This document shows positions 1 through 10,750 of a stretch of DNA of 64,000 nt, in pieces. The notes under the pieces are model-generated. The model was not told the origin of the DNA. It worked only from the letters and a program-made list of their open reading frames with translations, and ran no database searches. Origin of the DNA: Siphonodentalium dalli (lineage: Eukaryota; Mollusca; Scaphopoda; Gadilida; Siphonodentaliidae); assembly GCA_032622095.1 (NCBI GenBank), contig CP136067.1, forward strand, positions 177,290,556-177,354,555, in the 5' to 3' direction. Within the stretch, counting starts at the first letter, position 1. Every line of letters starts with the position of its first letter. Made by a program: the position numbers and the translations under genes.

Positions 1-62
1 TTATTCCTCGGGTAATTAACCATTTTAATTCGGTATCCTTTGATACCGAAATAAAATAACAC
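1..62 (-). repeat. Split direct repeat, inner copy (A2), truncated by the window edge
   Basis: The first 62 bases match 5873-5934 with a single visible difference (position 19). Both copies contain the hairpin CGGTATC-CTTT-GATACCG (31-48 here). The match stops at 62/5934, so 62/63 is the inferred junction with repeat B1. How far A2 continues to the left cannot be seen. Confidence 0.75.
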
Positions 63-616
63 AATTACCTGCGTGGCACAAATTTTAAACTAACATTCCT
101 TTGTTGGCCGAAATATGTTTTATATAAATATTGATAACTAAAATAACACAATCATGCATACAACACAATTCTCACATTTGACAAATACATGGACAAACAC
201 ATGTAAGCGAAACAAAATAAATAAGACAGATACATATCATGCATTAAATGAATACATGTACTACTGTATAAACCTGCATATTTGAATATTGACCAATTCT
301 TGGCCTAAAAGGCCACCAAACCGTAGGTGCCAAAAAAGAGCGCACACTACTGAAGTAGCTTACATGAATATCTCTTTATGTTCTTTACCGTAAAGAGCCT
401 TAATGAACTATTAGATGTAGGTCTTGCTTAGAAAAAGTTGTCAGCCGTCTCAGAATGAGGGAAAAAGTCCACAACTCCCCGGGACTCACCAAGTGGTTTC
501 CGGCCCAGAGTAGTTGGGAGTGATTGCTGAACTAACCCTAGCAAATTCAGTCATTCACAAAAAAAGCTCATTCTAAGCCTGATGCATCACTCCATCTAAT
601 CATTACTCCATCATTT
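63..616 (-). other. Non-coding 3' region of the Ngaro-like element
   Basis: No coding sequence is seen. By position this should hold repeat B1 and the 3' untranslated region. The word AAAATAACACAAT occurs near the A2 edge and again around 138. Nothing else was recognised. Confidence 0.45.
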
Positions 617-1168
617 TCATAACGTATTATTATCTCTCAATTTATATTGTTTGAGCACTTGTATAAAACAGTTCTTCAATTGCCTTGTACCTTCAAAGTT
701 TAAATGTAATCCACCATCGCTTCTAGCAAAATACCTATGTTTTGGCATTCCATCTTTCATAAATGGTTTATATGAACTAACATATTCTACCACTCTTTCA
801 TCCTCTAATGCTATATTTCTCAATTTGGCATTACAATCTATAACCAGCCTATTTGATTCTTCAAAGTCTTTTGGCATTGGCAAAATGGAAGATATAACAA
901 CTCTGAATTTCTTGATTTTGAAAAGCGCTGCCAACATATTGATATATGCTCCTTCAAAATCCTTTACAGACATATGTTCTGCAACATTGTTAGTGCCGAC
1001 ATGAATTAGTATAAGATCAAATTTTGCCAGATAATCCTTTATTGAATTCAGATGCCAAAGTAGCTTTCCTATTCTGACTCCCCTTATACTGCATACGTCT
1101 GTGTAATCGATACCTTCTATGTATTTAACTATGGAGTCCCCCAGTATCAAAACCGACCTGATGCCCAT
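617..1168 (-). CDS. SGNH/GDSL-family hydrolase of the Ngaro-like element
   Basis: An uninterrupted 183-residue ORF starting at ATG. The SGNH blocks are visible in order: GDS at residues 10-12 (nucleophile Ser12), a glycine-containing block II near residues 30-34, VGTNN at 57-61 (block III Asn), and a D..LH motif at 151-155 supplying the catalytic Asp and His. The length suits a compact single-domain SGNH esterase. There is no signal peptide or membrane segment. Proteins of this fold are esterases or lipases; related ORFs are carried by some Ngaro and CR1-like elements, where the substrate is unknown. It lies downstream of the recombinase on the same strand, 160 bases away, and was presumably made from the element transcript. 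It is the only ORF of the element without a visible lesion. A host SGNH gene is unlikely given the position between recombinase and terminal repeat. Confidence 0.82.
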   Translation of the reverse strand: MGIRSVLILGDSIVKYIEGIDYTDVCSIRGVRIGKLLWHLNSIKDYLAKFDLILIHVGTNNVAEHMSVKDFEGAYINMLAALFKIKKFRVVISSILPMPKDFEESNRLVIDCNAKLRNIALEDERVVEYVSSYKPFMKDGMPKHRYFARSDGGLHLNFEGTRQLKNCFIQVLKQYKLRDNNTL

Positions 1169-1327
1169 CTGACCTGTAAAAGAAGGCTACATTTAAAATT
1201 CATCTTAACTTTGAATTTTTGTGGTTCAGTCAAAGAGTTTCTTTTAACCCAATCAGCGACATATCAAGGATACTAATAAGTGTTCTATGTTAACATTCTA
1301 TATTTTCTCAACCATTTTTTGGGTAAC

Positions 1328-2192
1328 TCATAATCTGTCCTTTAGTATAAATTCCAAATAGATTTTATAGGCATCACTAATCCAGTTTCCATGTAACTGA
1401 ATGAGTTCAGCCGAAACTCCAGACTGAAAGGCATATAAGGCACCAGCCCTTCTCAGTGAATGTGATGAGAATAATTCAGACTCTTCTCCAATCTTGTCAA
1501 GTCTGTCACGTAAAAACAGAGTAACGTAGTTGTAGGTAATTGGTACCAGATCTTTCCCAGTCTTTCTAACAAATGCTGGGCTTTTACCGACCGTTTTTAC
1601 AATATTCACCATTCTATTATATGCTGAAACGGGACAAAGGATATGTCCAGGAATGGCAACTAAAGGTATTGTTAATTCTTTTTCTCCAAATTGGATAGTT
1701 TTTGACCATCCAAATTTTACTAGCAAAAAGTTGTTTTCAACTGTTATATCTTCTCGTTTCAGCACTTTATTCAAATCAAATTTACTGATTGAATCTACCA
1801 CTAAATTTGAATTTCTAGCCATCAGAAAAAACCCAAACAACATTATGCACCACATTGTTGTGTGCAGCGGATTATTGAAATCAGTAATTTGTGCTACTTT
1901 TCTCAAAATTTCAACTGTGATTGGACTTGCTCTCTTTGGCAAATAAGGTTGCCGTCTGGCAATACCCTTCAGTACTAATTTCAATGAATAAGATTCTACA
2001 GCCTCGCAATCTAAATTTAACATGGCATGCAGTGTTTTTACTCCAGAAATATAGTATTTTTACTGATGTGACAGACTTGAAAGACCTGCTAAGAAACTGT
2101 GCATTATAATTAAGCACATTTTCTTCAACCGGAAATGGATCAAATTTGAAATAAAAACAAAATTGTAAGAATGTTTTGAACTGAGTCTCTAC
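1328..2192 (-). pseudogene. Tyrosine recombinase (YR) of the Ngaro-like element, frameshifted near its N-terminus
   Basis: The open C-terminal 231 residues (2023-1328) hold the YR catalytic residues: an Arg in FFLMARNSNLV, then HSLRR (His-x-x-Arg), LHGNW (second His) and the nucleophile Tyr in AYKIYLEF. These integrate the circular DNA copy by site-specific recombination without a DDE integrase. Upstream, a second frame (about 2192-2060) reads on as plausible YR N-terminal sequence (DPFPVEENVL...). The frames join at an A-run (plus-strand T5 at 2057-2061), consistent with a one-base insertion. If translated from the internal Met at 2023, the core would lack part of the N-terminal DNA-binding region. 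Function is therefore doubtful although every catalytic residue is present. Confidence 0.8.
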
Positions 2193-2294
2193 ATTACTGT
2201 GTTTCTTTCGCGAAGGCTGAACATCGTGAAACCTTTGTTTCTTTGGCCAATTTTATAGTTGTTCGTCTGAAATTTACCATGTATTAGAAAAATT

Positions 2295-4060
2295 TTACAA
2301 CCTTTGTGGAATTTCAATTTCCTTATACAAGCCATGTGTATCATTTATGCATCTTGTCTTATACTGTGCATCTAAGTACCACCTTGACAATGAGTCTGCC
2401 AATCTATTCTGTTCACCTGGATAATATTGAGCCCTAATCTGGAATTCATAAATTGCTGCTACATAGCAAATTTCTCTTAAACATTTTTGATGAAAAATAT
2501 CCTTTGTAGCACCTGAATTCAACACAGAAACTGTTGATAGATTATCACAATAAACTAATATTCTTTTTCCAGTGAAGGATTTGCCCCATAAACACACTGA
2601 TACAACAATTGCAAGCAATTCGAGAGCATTGATATGTAATTTCTGGTTAAGAATATGAATCGGAAACTGTGCATGAAAACATTGACATCCATAAATCCCT
2701 CCAATGCCCACTAGACACGAATCTGTCGATAATATGGCATCTGGTTGACTCCATTCATCATAAAACATCATTGATACCCCATTGAAGTTTGGCAGAAACA
2801 ATGACCACCACTTTAGATCTGATTTTATTTCAGTTGGGATATTGATTTTCTTGTTGGGTTTAGATGAATCCAAAGTTCGTAACCAATTTAACAATCCGGA
2901 AACAAATAACCTTCCTGGTTTTACACAATTTGATACAAAATTCAGCTTTCCCAACATACTTTGTAATTCCTGCAATGAAGCATCCGGCTTGATTAACCAT
3001 TCATCTACTAACTGTAATATTTCATGGAGTTTCTCTTTTGTGATTGTTAATGATTTCTGAACAGTATCGAATTGTACCCCAAGGAATACCATTTTTGTGG
3101 ACGGTGCACAAGCTTTTTATTTTGATTCCTCCAATCCACATTTCTCCATTATGTTACCCAGCAATTGGAATGAGCTTTCTGCCTCATTAGCTATCTGTAC
3201 CGATGGCATATCATCCAGATAGTTTATAATTGTGATTCCATGCTCAAGAGCTATGAAACTCTCTGAAAAATGTATGCACTTGATCTCAAACCCATTGTTA
3301 ACACATGGTCAAAGTATAATTTGTCTTGGAATGTATATCCCAGGAGATGGACATCCCCTGGACAACAAGGTATTTGTATGTACGCTCTTCGTAAGTCCCT
3401 TCTCCACATTAATACAGTTCCATTTCCTTGAGATTTGATTAACTCTACTAGATCATCAACTGTTGGATACTTAATTGTGATGTTTTCCCCCATATATGTA
3501 TCTTTGGGAATAAATGAGTTCACTGAGTTATTCGGAGGAAAACTTAGATACAAAATTATCCTCCGTTCAACCGAGTCTCTCTTTGAAACCGTGTTGAGCG
3601 GGGATAACACCACCTTTGATTTGAATGGATTGTCAGCAAAGGGGCCTATCACTGCCCTGTTTTCTATCTCATTTTTTCAGATAGTTTTCAATTTCTAACG
3701 CGTGTTCCCTCGCCCCTTTGTGGTTCATTGTGTGGTTAAATTTAATTTCCACTACGTTCCCTTCAAAATTTATAGGGAATCCATAATTCAAGAATTTAAG
3801 GATTTCCCTATCATTGTAACCATATAAGAATTCTTGAATGTATTCTATATTTTTAACCTTGAATAAATTGGAATCTTACATCGAAGCGCATTACAGCGTC
3901 CAGACTGTAAAACTTCATTGTGCACTTCAATTATTGTTTGAGTCACTGCATTATGTGTTCTGCCCCCCCCCCCCCCTTCATTAATATCCAATTTATCAAT
4001 GTGATTATTTGGCCCATCATTGTTGTTAATATTGCTACCAGATGGACTTTCACATTCCAT
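2295..4060 (-). pseudogene. Reverse transcriptase / RNase H of the Ngaro-like element, multiply disrupted
   Basis: Read along the minus strand: an N-terminal segment from 4060, RT fingers with SPLNTV, RRDLRRAYIQIP and MGLRSSAYIFQ (3652-3251), the catalytic YLDD at about 3210-3221, then FLGVQFD and an RNase H domain (3092-2295). RNase H acidic residues are seen in STDSCLVGIGG, NALELLAI, YCDNLST and RLADSLSRW. It would copy element RNA into DNA. Lesions seen: a frame change near 3855 at an A-run, a frame change near 3680, a frame change with apparent loss of several codons just upstream of the YLDD block (about 3240), and an in-frame TAA at 3117-3119. A C14 run (3963-3976) encodes a Gly stretch near the N-terminus. 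RNase H fused directly to RT, followed by YR, fits DIRS/Ngaro. Confidence 0.82.
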
Positions 4061-4123
4061 GTTGTTGTCAGAAACTAATTCTGTTTTCTGTTTTACAGTT
4101 TTGAACCTTGTAGTTTCTAATTG

Positions 4124-5403
4124 TCATTTCTTATGAGGGCACTCGACAGAATTATCTGGGTGATTTTTTTGTGACCTGTCCCTCTGGTAGCAAGTTGAAC
4201 AAATGTGTGCCATATTCTTCATTTCACCCCTGATAAACTTGTAATGAACATTTGGGATTGAACAGGGCCCTCTCTGATAATCAGGACAATACCAAACTTC
4301 ACCTTTTGATTCATTGGTGCTGTTACTAATATTACCAAATGATCCAAATCGTTTATTTACAAAATTTTCCCTTTGGAAATTGCCTGACCTTTTCGGAAGA
4401 ATATTTGATTTCCTCTTGAAATTCCCTGCCAAAATTGGGGTTTCTATTTTTGTTGGATCATCATCCCACGAGCTCTGCCCATATTCTATGCGACGAATCC
4501 AAGCCGCATAGAAATCTAGTAATGGGGACCAATCATATATGTCATGATAATATGCTATCTTCATTAACAAGTTCATCCTGCCTTTCTGTTCTTCCTCATC
4601 ATCACAAGCTACAATAATTTCCATCTCCCCAGCAAAACATTGGTTCAAACTCAAACTTTTGAAATCCACCTTGCGGTTTACATATTCCATTTGTAAATAT
4701 GCCTGTGGACATGCTTGGGGAAATTTAATTTTCATAGATGGATTTGTCTCCAAGCCCGAAACTGTTTTCTTACATGAAGACCTTTTCTTATATCTATGTG
4801 ATTCTGAATCATTCTCGCTTGATTCAGATGATGAGGATTCAGTGCACGATGAACTTTTGTCAATAATTTTTAATTTTTTGAGCTGTTTTTCAGCTTTTAC
4901 CCTGGACTCATGATCATTCCTTAACTCTTTTAACCCAATGTCTATTAACTTTTTTGGCTGTGAGTTAAATTTGTTACCTTTCGTTCTCTTTCTTTGTAAT
5001 TTTTCAATCTCATCTTCTTCTCTTATCTTTTCTTTCAGTCTTTTCTTCATATCCCGTTTTTCCATTTTTTTTCTCGTCTGTATCTTATCTCCTCGTATTT
5101 CCGTAACAACTCTTCTTCATCATCGGAACTGGTGTCCTGATATCTAGTGTTATCGTGTCTTCCGTACCTTACTGGTTTTGGTAACTCTTTTCTGTGCGAT
5201 GTTTTTTCGTTCTTCATTCGAACTGTCTCCTCTGGGTTGTCTTCCCATGGTAATTGTGTTTCCATCTTGGGAATTACTACTGTAGATTTTAGTTTTTCTG
5301 GATCCCGTGTTCTTTCGATCACAGATTCAGATTGAGTGTAATTTCCTTTCAACATTTTCTGGTAATCTTGTTTTTTACCCCTCGTCTGTATTCCTTCAGC
5401 CAT
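4124..5403 (-). pseudogene. Gag-like protein of the Ngaro-like element, in two overlapping frames
   Basis: The first frame (5403-5047, 118 residues, ATG start) is highly charged. The second (to 4124) continues with a Lys/Glu-rich coiled-coil-like stretch, a Ser-rich patch, and a C-terminal Cys/His cluster: WYCPDYQRGPC, then H, AHICSTCYQRD, H and ECPH. That resembles the zinc-binding tail of DIRS/Ngaro Gag proteins, which bind element RNA. The frames overlap by 19 bases and meet at a run of eight A on the coding strand (plus-strand T8 at about 5065-5072). A -1 shift there joins them. It could be programmed slippage or a homopolymer indel; the sequence cannot decide. The ORF ends 63 bases before the small ORF that opens pol. 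Confidence 0.68.
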
Positions 5404-5872
5404 TTATTATGTGTATGGTTGGCTTTGCAATTAGTGCAGGTATCAGCTCAGTGGTTGTGGTTGTTGATCGCCCGTTGTGGTTGTTGATCGTGGTTGTTGA
5501 TTGTAAAACTTAGTGCGACCGCACTCATCGGCGAATCATGTATTGTGTACAAAAGAACAATGACAGCGATTCGTATTTCGCGGGAATTTTCTTAGACCAA
5601 TAAAAGCTGCCATTTGTAGGTCAGTTACAATTAGTCACTATTTCCGAATTATTTTTGTTAATTCACTATAACCATTCGTTGTTATTTTATCACGAATTAA
5701 TGTGATCAAAGTAATAAAGTTCTTTTCTAATTTATTTAATCACTTTTTATTTCATCCAATCGTTCCGTTTATATACAATACATGATTCGGTAATGTACTT
5801 CCGGCTGACACGCCCACTCTCCACTTCCGGGAAAATATGCAGCGAGCATAGTAAATTTCGACCACAGATTTG
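5404..5872 (-). other. Non-coding 5' leader of the Ngaro-like element
   Basis: No ORF is recognised. A short repeat of GTGGTTGTTGATCG-like units lies at 5450-5505. The region should contain the element promoter and possibly more of repeat A1, but no core promoter can be pinned down. Confidence 0.4.
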
Positions 5873-5934
5873 TTATTCCTCGGGTAATTAGCCATTTTAA
5901 TTCGGTATCCTTTGATACCGAAATAAAATAACAC
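5873..5934 (-). repeat. Split direct repeat, outer copy (A1), marking the 5' end of the Ngaro-like element
   Basis: Matches 1-62 almost perfectly, including the GGTATC-CTTT-GATACC hairpin. Sequence to the right of 5934 is unrelated to sequence right of 62, so 5934 is the inferred element terminus. Ngaro elements usually make no target-site duplication and none is seen. Confidence 0.75.
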
Positions 5935-6720
5935 TATTAGTGATATCGCCGGTACTATGAAACGATGAGCTAACAAAATCTCGCAAATTTCACAAAGATC
6001 TACTGCTACTTATTGTAGATTGCTTACGGGCAAACCGTTACCTGTGAGTGATTCACAATATATTGAATCACGGCAAGCCAAAGTTACAAAAGAATTAACC
6101 AATCATAAGTTGAGAGGTGATCGCTTATCAGAGCTATCCAATCGATACACGGAATGTTAAGTTGATGACCACTACAACCAATTTGGTATCATTGTTTGCA
6201 GAAATTACAACCATTCAGTTTGTGAAAACAAAATATTATTTTGATGATATAGCTTTATATATATTGGGCCCATACTTTGATTTCAAACTGATCCGCTACT
6301 CTTATCATAACACATCGAGGCAGGAACGTGGCTCCATTTTATCAGGGGTGCCCATCACAGTATCGAAGCAGGGACGTGCTAAGGCTCTCGGTTATAGGAG
6401 GGGTGGTCATTTTATAATTTCAAACTGCTCCGATATCTTATAATATATCGAGATAGGGACGCGGCTATATGGGCTCAGTTTTGGTGATGGGGTGTCCATC
6501 CTATAATTTCAATATGCAACCTTTGAATAAAAAAAATTGCCAATAAATTCCACATAGCGATGGAATCGTATATCAAGAGGCGAGTATAAAAATGTTATAC
6601 ATGTATGTAATATTTTGTTTTTTTTGTAATCTTCGATCTCGGAGGATAATTAAAGAATATAATGTTGGCTATAATCCGTAAGTATCACTCACTATTTATA
6701 TCAATCACCAACGTTTGTTA
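5935..6720. other. Non-coding flank with three diverged short repeat units
   Basis: No gene is seen. Between about 6270 and 6500 the phrase ATCGAGGCAGGAACGTGGCT recurs three times in altered form (around 6314, 6362 and 6446) with variable spacing, each near a 'tataatttcaaactg'-like phrase. It looks like a decayed minisatellite. Confidence 0.35.
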
Positions 6721-6899
6721 GGCCCGTTCCAAACGACGGATTTTTGTCGACTCGAATCTAATTGTATTAAATCCGTCGGTGATGCGTCTGCGGTCAATTT
6801 TGTTACAGACGGACGCATCTTTGTCGCGTCGAATCTAATACATCGGTAGATTTATTTAAAGGTGGATTCCCGGTTACCGTCAAAAATGGTCACGCGTAG

Positions 6900-7080
6900 A
6901 TATAGAGGCCTATATATACCGGTATATGTTCTACATATATATACTAAAATACAGTATAAATTATGTATATATATATATGTGTCATATATGCGCGACTGCA
7001 GCGCGAATATATGTGCTCATGTATATGATAATGTATATATAGTACATACATATATATAATATACTATAATAGGCGCTACA
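6900..7080. repeat. AT-rich (TATA)n-type microsatellite
   Basis: Long alternations of TA and TATG within the 6721-8082 element. Confidence 0.6.
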
Positions 7081-7129
7081 AATAAATGTTATATCGTGCA
7101 ACAAATTGCCATCTATGTGTATACCATGC

Positions 7130-7600
7130 ATGTGAATACCGGCATACAAGAATTATTATAAATCATAGGCTACCACCCTATATCCTTTATAATAAGGAAT
7201 ACCGGTATATATGAATTATTATAAAGCATAGGCTACTATCCCTACCCCTCATAATAAGTAATACCGGTCTATATGAATTATTATAAATCTGAGGCTACCA
7301 CTCTGCCCCTTTAATAAGGAATACCGGAATATATGAATTATTATAAATAAGAGGTTACCACCCATATACCCCTCATAACAAGTAATGCCAGTATATATGA
7401 ATTATTATAAATCAGTGGTACCACCCATACCCCTTATAATAAGTAATACCGGTATATATTAATTATTATACATCAGAGACTACCACCCATATCCCTTACA
7501 ATACGGAATATCGGTCTATATGAATTATTATAAATCAGTTGCTACAACCCATATCCCTTATACCGGTATATATGAATTATTATAAATAATTGATACTATA
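7130..7600. repeat. Minisatellite, ~62-bp unit, about seven to eight copies
   Basis: Each unit carries AATACCGGTATATATGAATT, then ATTATAAAT, CATAGGCTACCACC and a pyrimidine-rich CCCTTATAATAAG. Units start near 7134, 7197, 7259, 7320, 7384, 7445 and 7507. The palindrome ACCGGT recurs in most units. Confidence 0.85.
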
Positions 7601-8082
7601 TTCATTATAAGATGTGAGTCAGTGACATGCCATGTTCGTTGAGAAATCAAACTACCATAATAATTACAATGTTCACAATGCACAATGTCACCTAAGCAAT
7701 TCTTATAGATATATCTTTCTTTATAACAAAGAGAGCGTGCGACAAATGACGTCATGTGGGTATTTCCGCAGATAAGGGGAACTCTCTCATTATTATACCA
7801 TTATCATATCATTATCATATCATTTGCATTCGTTATTCGGCAACTTTCGGCTCTTCTCGTCACATGTATTAGATTCGAGTCGACAAAAATCCGTCGTTTG
7901 AAACCAAGACGGATTTCAGACGCATCACCGACGAAGATTCGTCTGAATTGGACGGAGATTCGTCTGTGATGCGTCTGACACGGATCTAATTGTTTCAAAC
8001 GTCGCATTTTAGACGCATTTAATACAATTGTGGGTCTGGTATTAGATTCGAGTCGACAAAAATCCGTCGTTTGGAACGGGCC

Positions 8083-8799
8083 TCAGAGACGTTGTGAATC
8101 ATAAGGTTTTGCGGCGACTCGCCCCTTCCTATTCTGAACGGCTGTAATGTGCCAGGCATCGTGTTCCCAAGACCACTATCACCATGTCCCTGTTTATTAT
8201 ATTTCCATTGATAAAACATTTTCATAAGGGGGGGGGGGGGCGCTACGTCCCTACGAATCAGAGATGGTTATATGGTCCGGTTTAAGGGTGTGAAAATCAA
8301 CAATTTATGTTTGACACCCTATACAGACCTTCTAGACAAGTTCCTTAGCGTTGTGACTTGCAATAAATTGGGTAATGTTAGTAGTTACAAGCACAGGAGC
8401 TTGGAATTTGGTCAAAACCCCTCTTTTATTGCCGGAACCACCACCCGGGACCACATGTCACGGAAGGAACGAAACAAAAAATTGTTGCCACCCATTTTGA
8501 ACTCAACTGTATTCCTACAAAAAATATATTTTCACTAAAAACTGTTGGTACCTCTAACACCTTAGATGCAAATCTACAACATTCCATAGGTATATTTTTC
8601 CAGTTCTTCGAAAACCTCACTTTATTTCGGTAATGTATTGTAAATTCACCAACGAACACAAATGTGCAACATCTCCATCACCTGTTTTAGTATCGAAGTA
8701 GCGGAACTAGTACCGAAATATGCGGAAACTTTAAACTATGATCCGGAGACGGATAGCATAAAAGTATCGTTTATAATTTCGAAGATAGTTGCTGATTAC
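8083..8799. other. Non-coding stretch with a G13 run
   Basis: Nothing coding is recognised. A run of 13 G lies at 8228-8240. The short ORFs on both strands overlap each other and resemble no family I know. Confidence 0.3.
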
Positions 8800-9620
8800 A
8801 TGTTTATTACATGACCGTACCGATGCACTGATCATCATGAACTTTTTGATGGATGATGACATTGGCGTCTAGATGGGAACGAATCATTTTGGGCTCATTT
8901 GCATAAAAACATGGCCGATGGCAGACATCTTGGATTTCAAATTGCATCCTTTAGCATGTGTTTATCTGATCATCATTAAATTTGTCATGGAGGTTTACAT
9001 TGACATGTAGATGTCATTTTGGTGTGAATCCTCCAAGAAACATGGCCGCCATCGGCCATCTTCGATTTCAGTGATAATACTAGATAAATCTGAATCAATA
9101 ACACAGCCTAGAGCCTGTGTCGATGCACATATCATCACGATATGTTTCATCGATCATGACATTGATATATAGACGACACCGAGTCATTTTTGGCTTATTT
9201 GCATGAAAAACATGGCCGCCAGCAGCCATCTTGGATTTCAAAATTGCATCATTTATATGTAGTACGGCCAAGAGGCCGCAGTGTTGGTCCGATCATAATT
9301 AAATTTGTCATGGAGGTTGACATTGACATGTAGATGGGAACGAGTCATTTTGGTGTGAATTCTCAAAGAAACATGGCCGCCGTCGGATTTCAGCGATAAC
9401 ACTGCATATATAATTAAATCAATAACACTGCCTAGAGCCTAGGCCTATGTCGATGCACCGATCATCGTGAAATTGTTCATGGGTCATGACATTGGTATCA
9501 AAATGAGAACGAATCATTGCTAGAGACTGTAGCATTGGTGCGATCGTGAAATTAGTCATAGAAACATGGCCGCCGTCGGATTTCAGCCACTCGTTTCATC
9601 GACCATGAAAGTTACGACGA
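8800..9620 (+). repeat. Array of diverged ~150-300-bp units carrying YY1-like words
   Basis: The phrases 'gatgcaccgatcatcatgaa', 'gacattgacatgtagatggg', 'aacgagtcattttggtgtga' and 'acatggccgcc...gccatcttggatttca' recur in the same order four to five times. Units begin near 8815, 8960, 9120, 9290 and 9450. Many contain both ACATGGCCGCC and GCCATCTTGG, which resemble the vertebrate YY1 site in both orientations. A related array lies at 63140-64000. Confidence 0.7.
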
Positions 9621-10484
9621 TGGGGTCATTGTCACAAGGCTCAGGTCACATTCGTAGCCAGCTTTTTAAATGCGCAGTTTGTTAATTATAACAGGCATTT
9701 AGCATAATTGTCAACATAACCAGAGCAGATGGCATTAACATCATTTATAAATGGCTTCTTCTAATGTGTCTCAGGTTGGATTTAAGACTATTTGGAGCAC
9801 GATATGAAGTACTATTCACATTACAGTAATATAAATAAAGAGCGATTTGTATCAGTAGTCCATGACTATTGGCAATTGTTAAAGAGCGTTAGCTCAGTAC
9901 CTCCATCGTGGTGTATTGCATGTGTATGCACAAAGACGCATGATGTATTAGAACGTATACATAATATTAGCAAACCGAAAGGAGCGAACATGTGAACCGC
10001 ATGGCCTAAATGACATGTTATATAGGTGAAGGGTCACCTCCAGAGTTATGATCTATAAGTCCCTTTAATAACTGAAATAATATTGGAGCTCGTTATATTT
10101 GTATAAAATAGGCATTGGAAGAATTCATCTATGTGGGGATGGAATCTGACGCGAAACACAATTAAAAGCATGCAGTATGCACCAGTCACTATACTGATAA
10201 TCACACGCCCTAGTATCTATCACCAGCCACTGTACCTAGGCATATAACGTACATAGAACCAATATTTTCTGCGCGTAGCTGTAATAAATTGTCGAGAGCA
10301 AGTCTAAAAGCGCGGGAACTTAACTTCCTGCTTTAGATGGACTTAAGATTGTTTTATGAAAGGCGTTCGTGAAACGGAAAAAGTAACATAATAAGATTCA
10401 CATTAGATCTTAGATTAAGTCCATCTTAAGATCATCTTAAGACCTGCTTCATGAAACTGGGCCCTGAACTTTAGCAGTAGCACC
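9621..10484. other. Non-coding stretch; small repeat end near 10380-10465
   Basis: No gene is seen. Around 10380-10465 there are alternating CTTAAGA and TCTTAAG words followed by TTCATGAAACTGGGCCC, like the edge of an interspersed repeat whose other end is not clear. Confidence 0.3.
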
Positions 10485-10539
10485 AAGATCGATAGTGCAA
10501 ATGCACCAGCTCACGGAAGAATATCGTATACTTTATAAC

Positions 10540-10750
10540 GAACCAAAGTCGGACGCTTTGGGTCGTATATAGACACTATCTGATTTTGTGACGTCACCAA
10601 TTATTATCTAATACGACAGTGCTGTATTGAATTTTTGCGAGCGCTTTTGTCGCACAGTGGATCGGTGGGCTTAAAGCATTAATGTCGTAATCTGAAATAA
10701 ACGTGTTCGTCTTTCAATCTTTAAATGGACGGCGTTCCAAAATTAGGGGA
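10540..10750 (-). repeat. Interspersed repeat, copy 1 (inverted relative to 45645-45845)
   Basis: The reverse complement shares, in order, phrases with 45645-45845: 'gattacgacattaat', 'taagcccaccgat', 'taataattggtgacgtcac', 'cgacccaaagcgt'. No ends or coding potential are visible. TGACGTCA is a CRE-like palindrome in both copies. Confidence 0.55.

Larger units (their letters stand above)
1..5934 (-). mobile_element. Ngaro-like tyrosine-recombinase (DIRS-order) retrotransposon, left end cut by the window
   Basis: On the minus strand the coding order is Gag, reverse transcriptase with RNase H, tyrosine recombinase, then an SGNH hydrolase. A ~62-bp direct repeat lies at the outer 5' end (5873-5934) and again at 1-62. 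The copies match up to one shared boundary: sequence diverges right of 5934 and right of 62. That is what an A1-ORFs-B1-A2-B2 split direct repeat predicts, with the window starting inside A2 so that B2 is off the edge. No DDE integrase, aspartic protease or LTR pair is seen. The YR plus SGNH combination is known from animal and fungal Ngaro elements. Several frameshifts and stops in gag and pol make this a dead copy, but the hydrolase and recombinase cores remain open. Assignment to Ngaro rather than DIRS1 or PAT rests on the hydrolase and the split direct repeats. Confidence 0.82.
6721..8082. mobile_element. DNA transposon or large MITE with perfect 42-bp terminal inverted repeats
   Basis: The 42 bases at 6721-6762 (GGCCCGTTCCAAACGACGGA...) equal the reverse complement of 8041-8082 without a mismatch. 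Flanking bases are TTA on the left and TCA on the right, close to but not identical to the TWA target duplication of PIF/Harbinger elements. A partial internal TIR copy lies around 7866-7900, and subterminal words based on GACGCATC and CGTCTG recur in both ends. No transposase is seen; the interior is an AT-rich microsatellite plus a 62-bp minisatellite. It must be non-autonomous. Confidence 0.75.

Noticed and set aside
651-2109. Plus-strand ORFs opposite the hydrolase and recombinase
   Set aside because: They are antisense to genes with clear catalytic motifs and resemble no protein.
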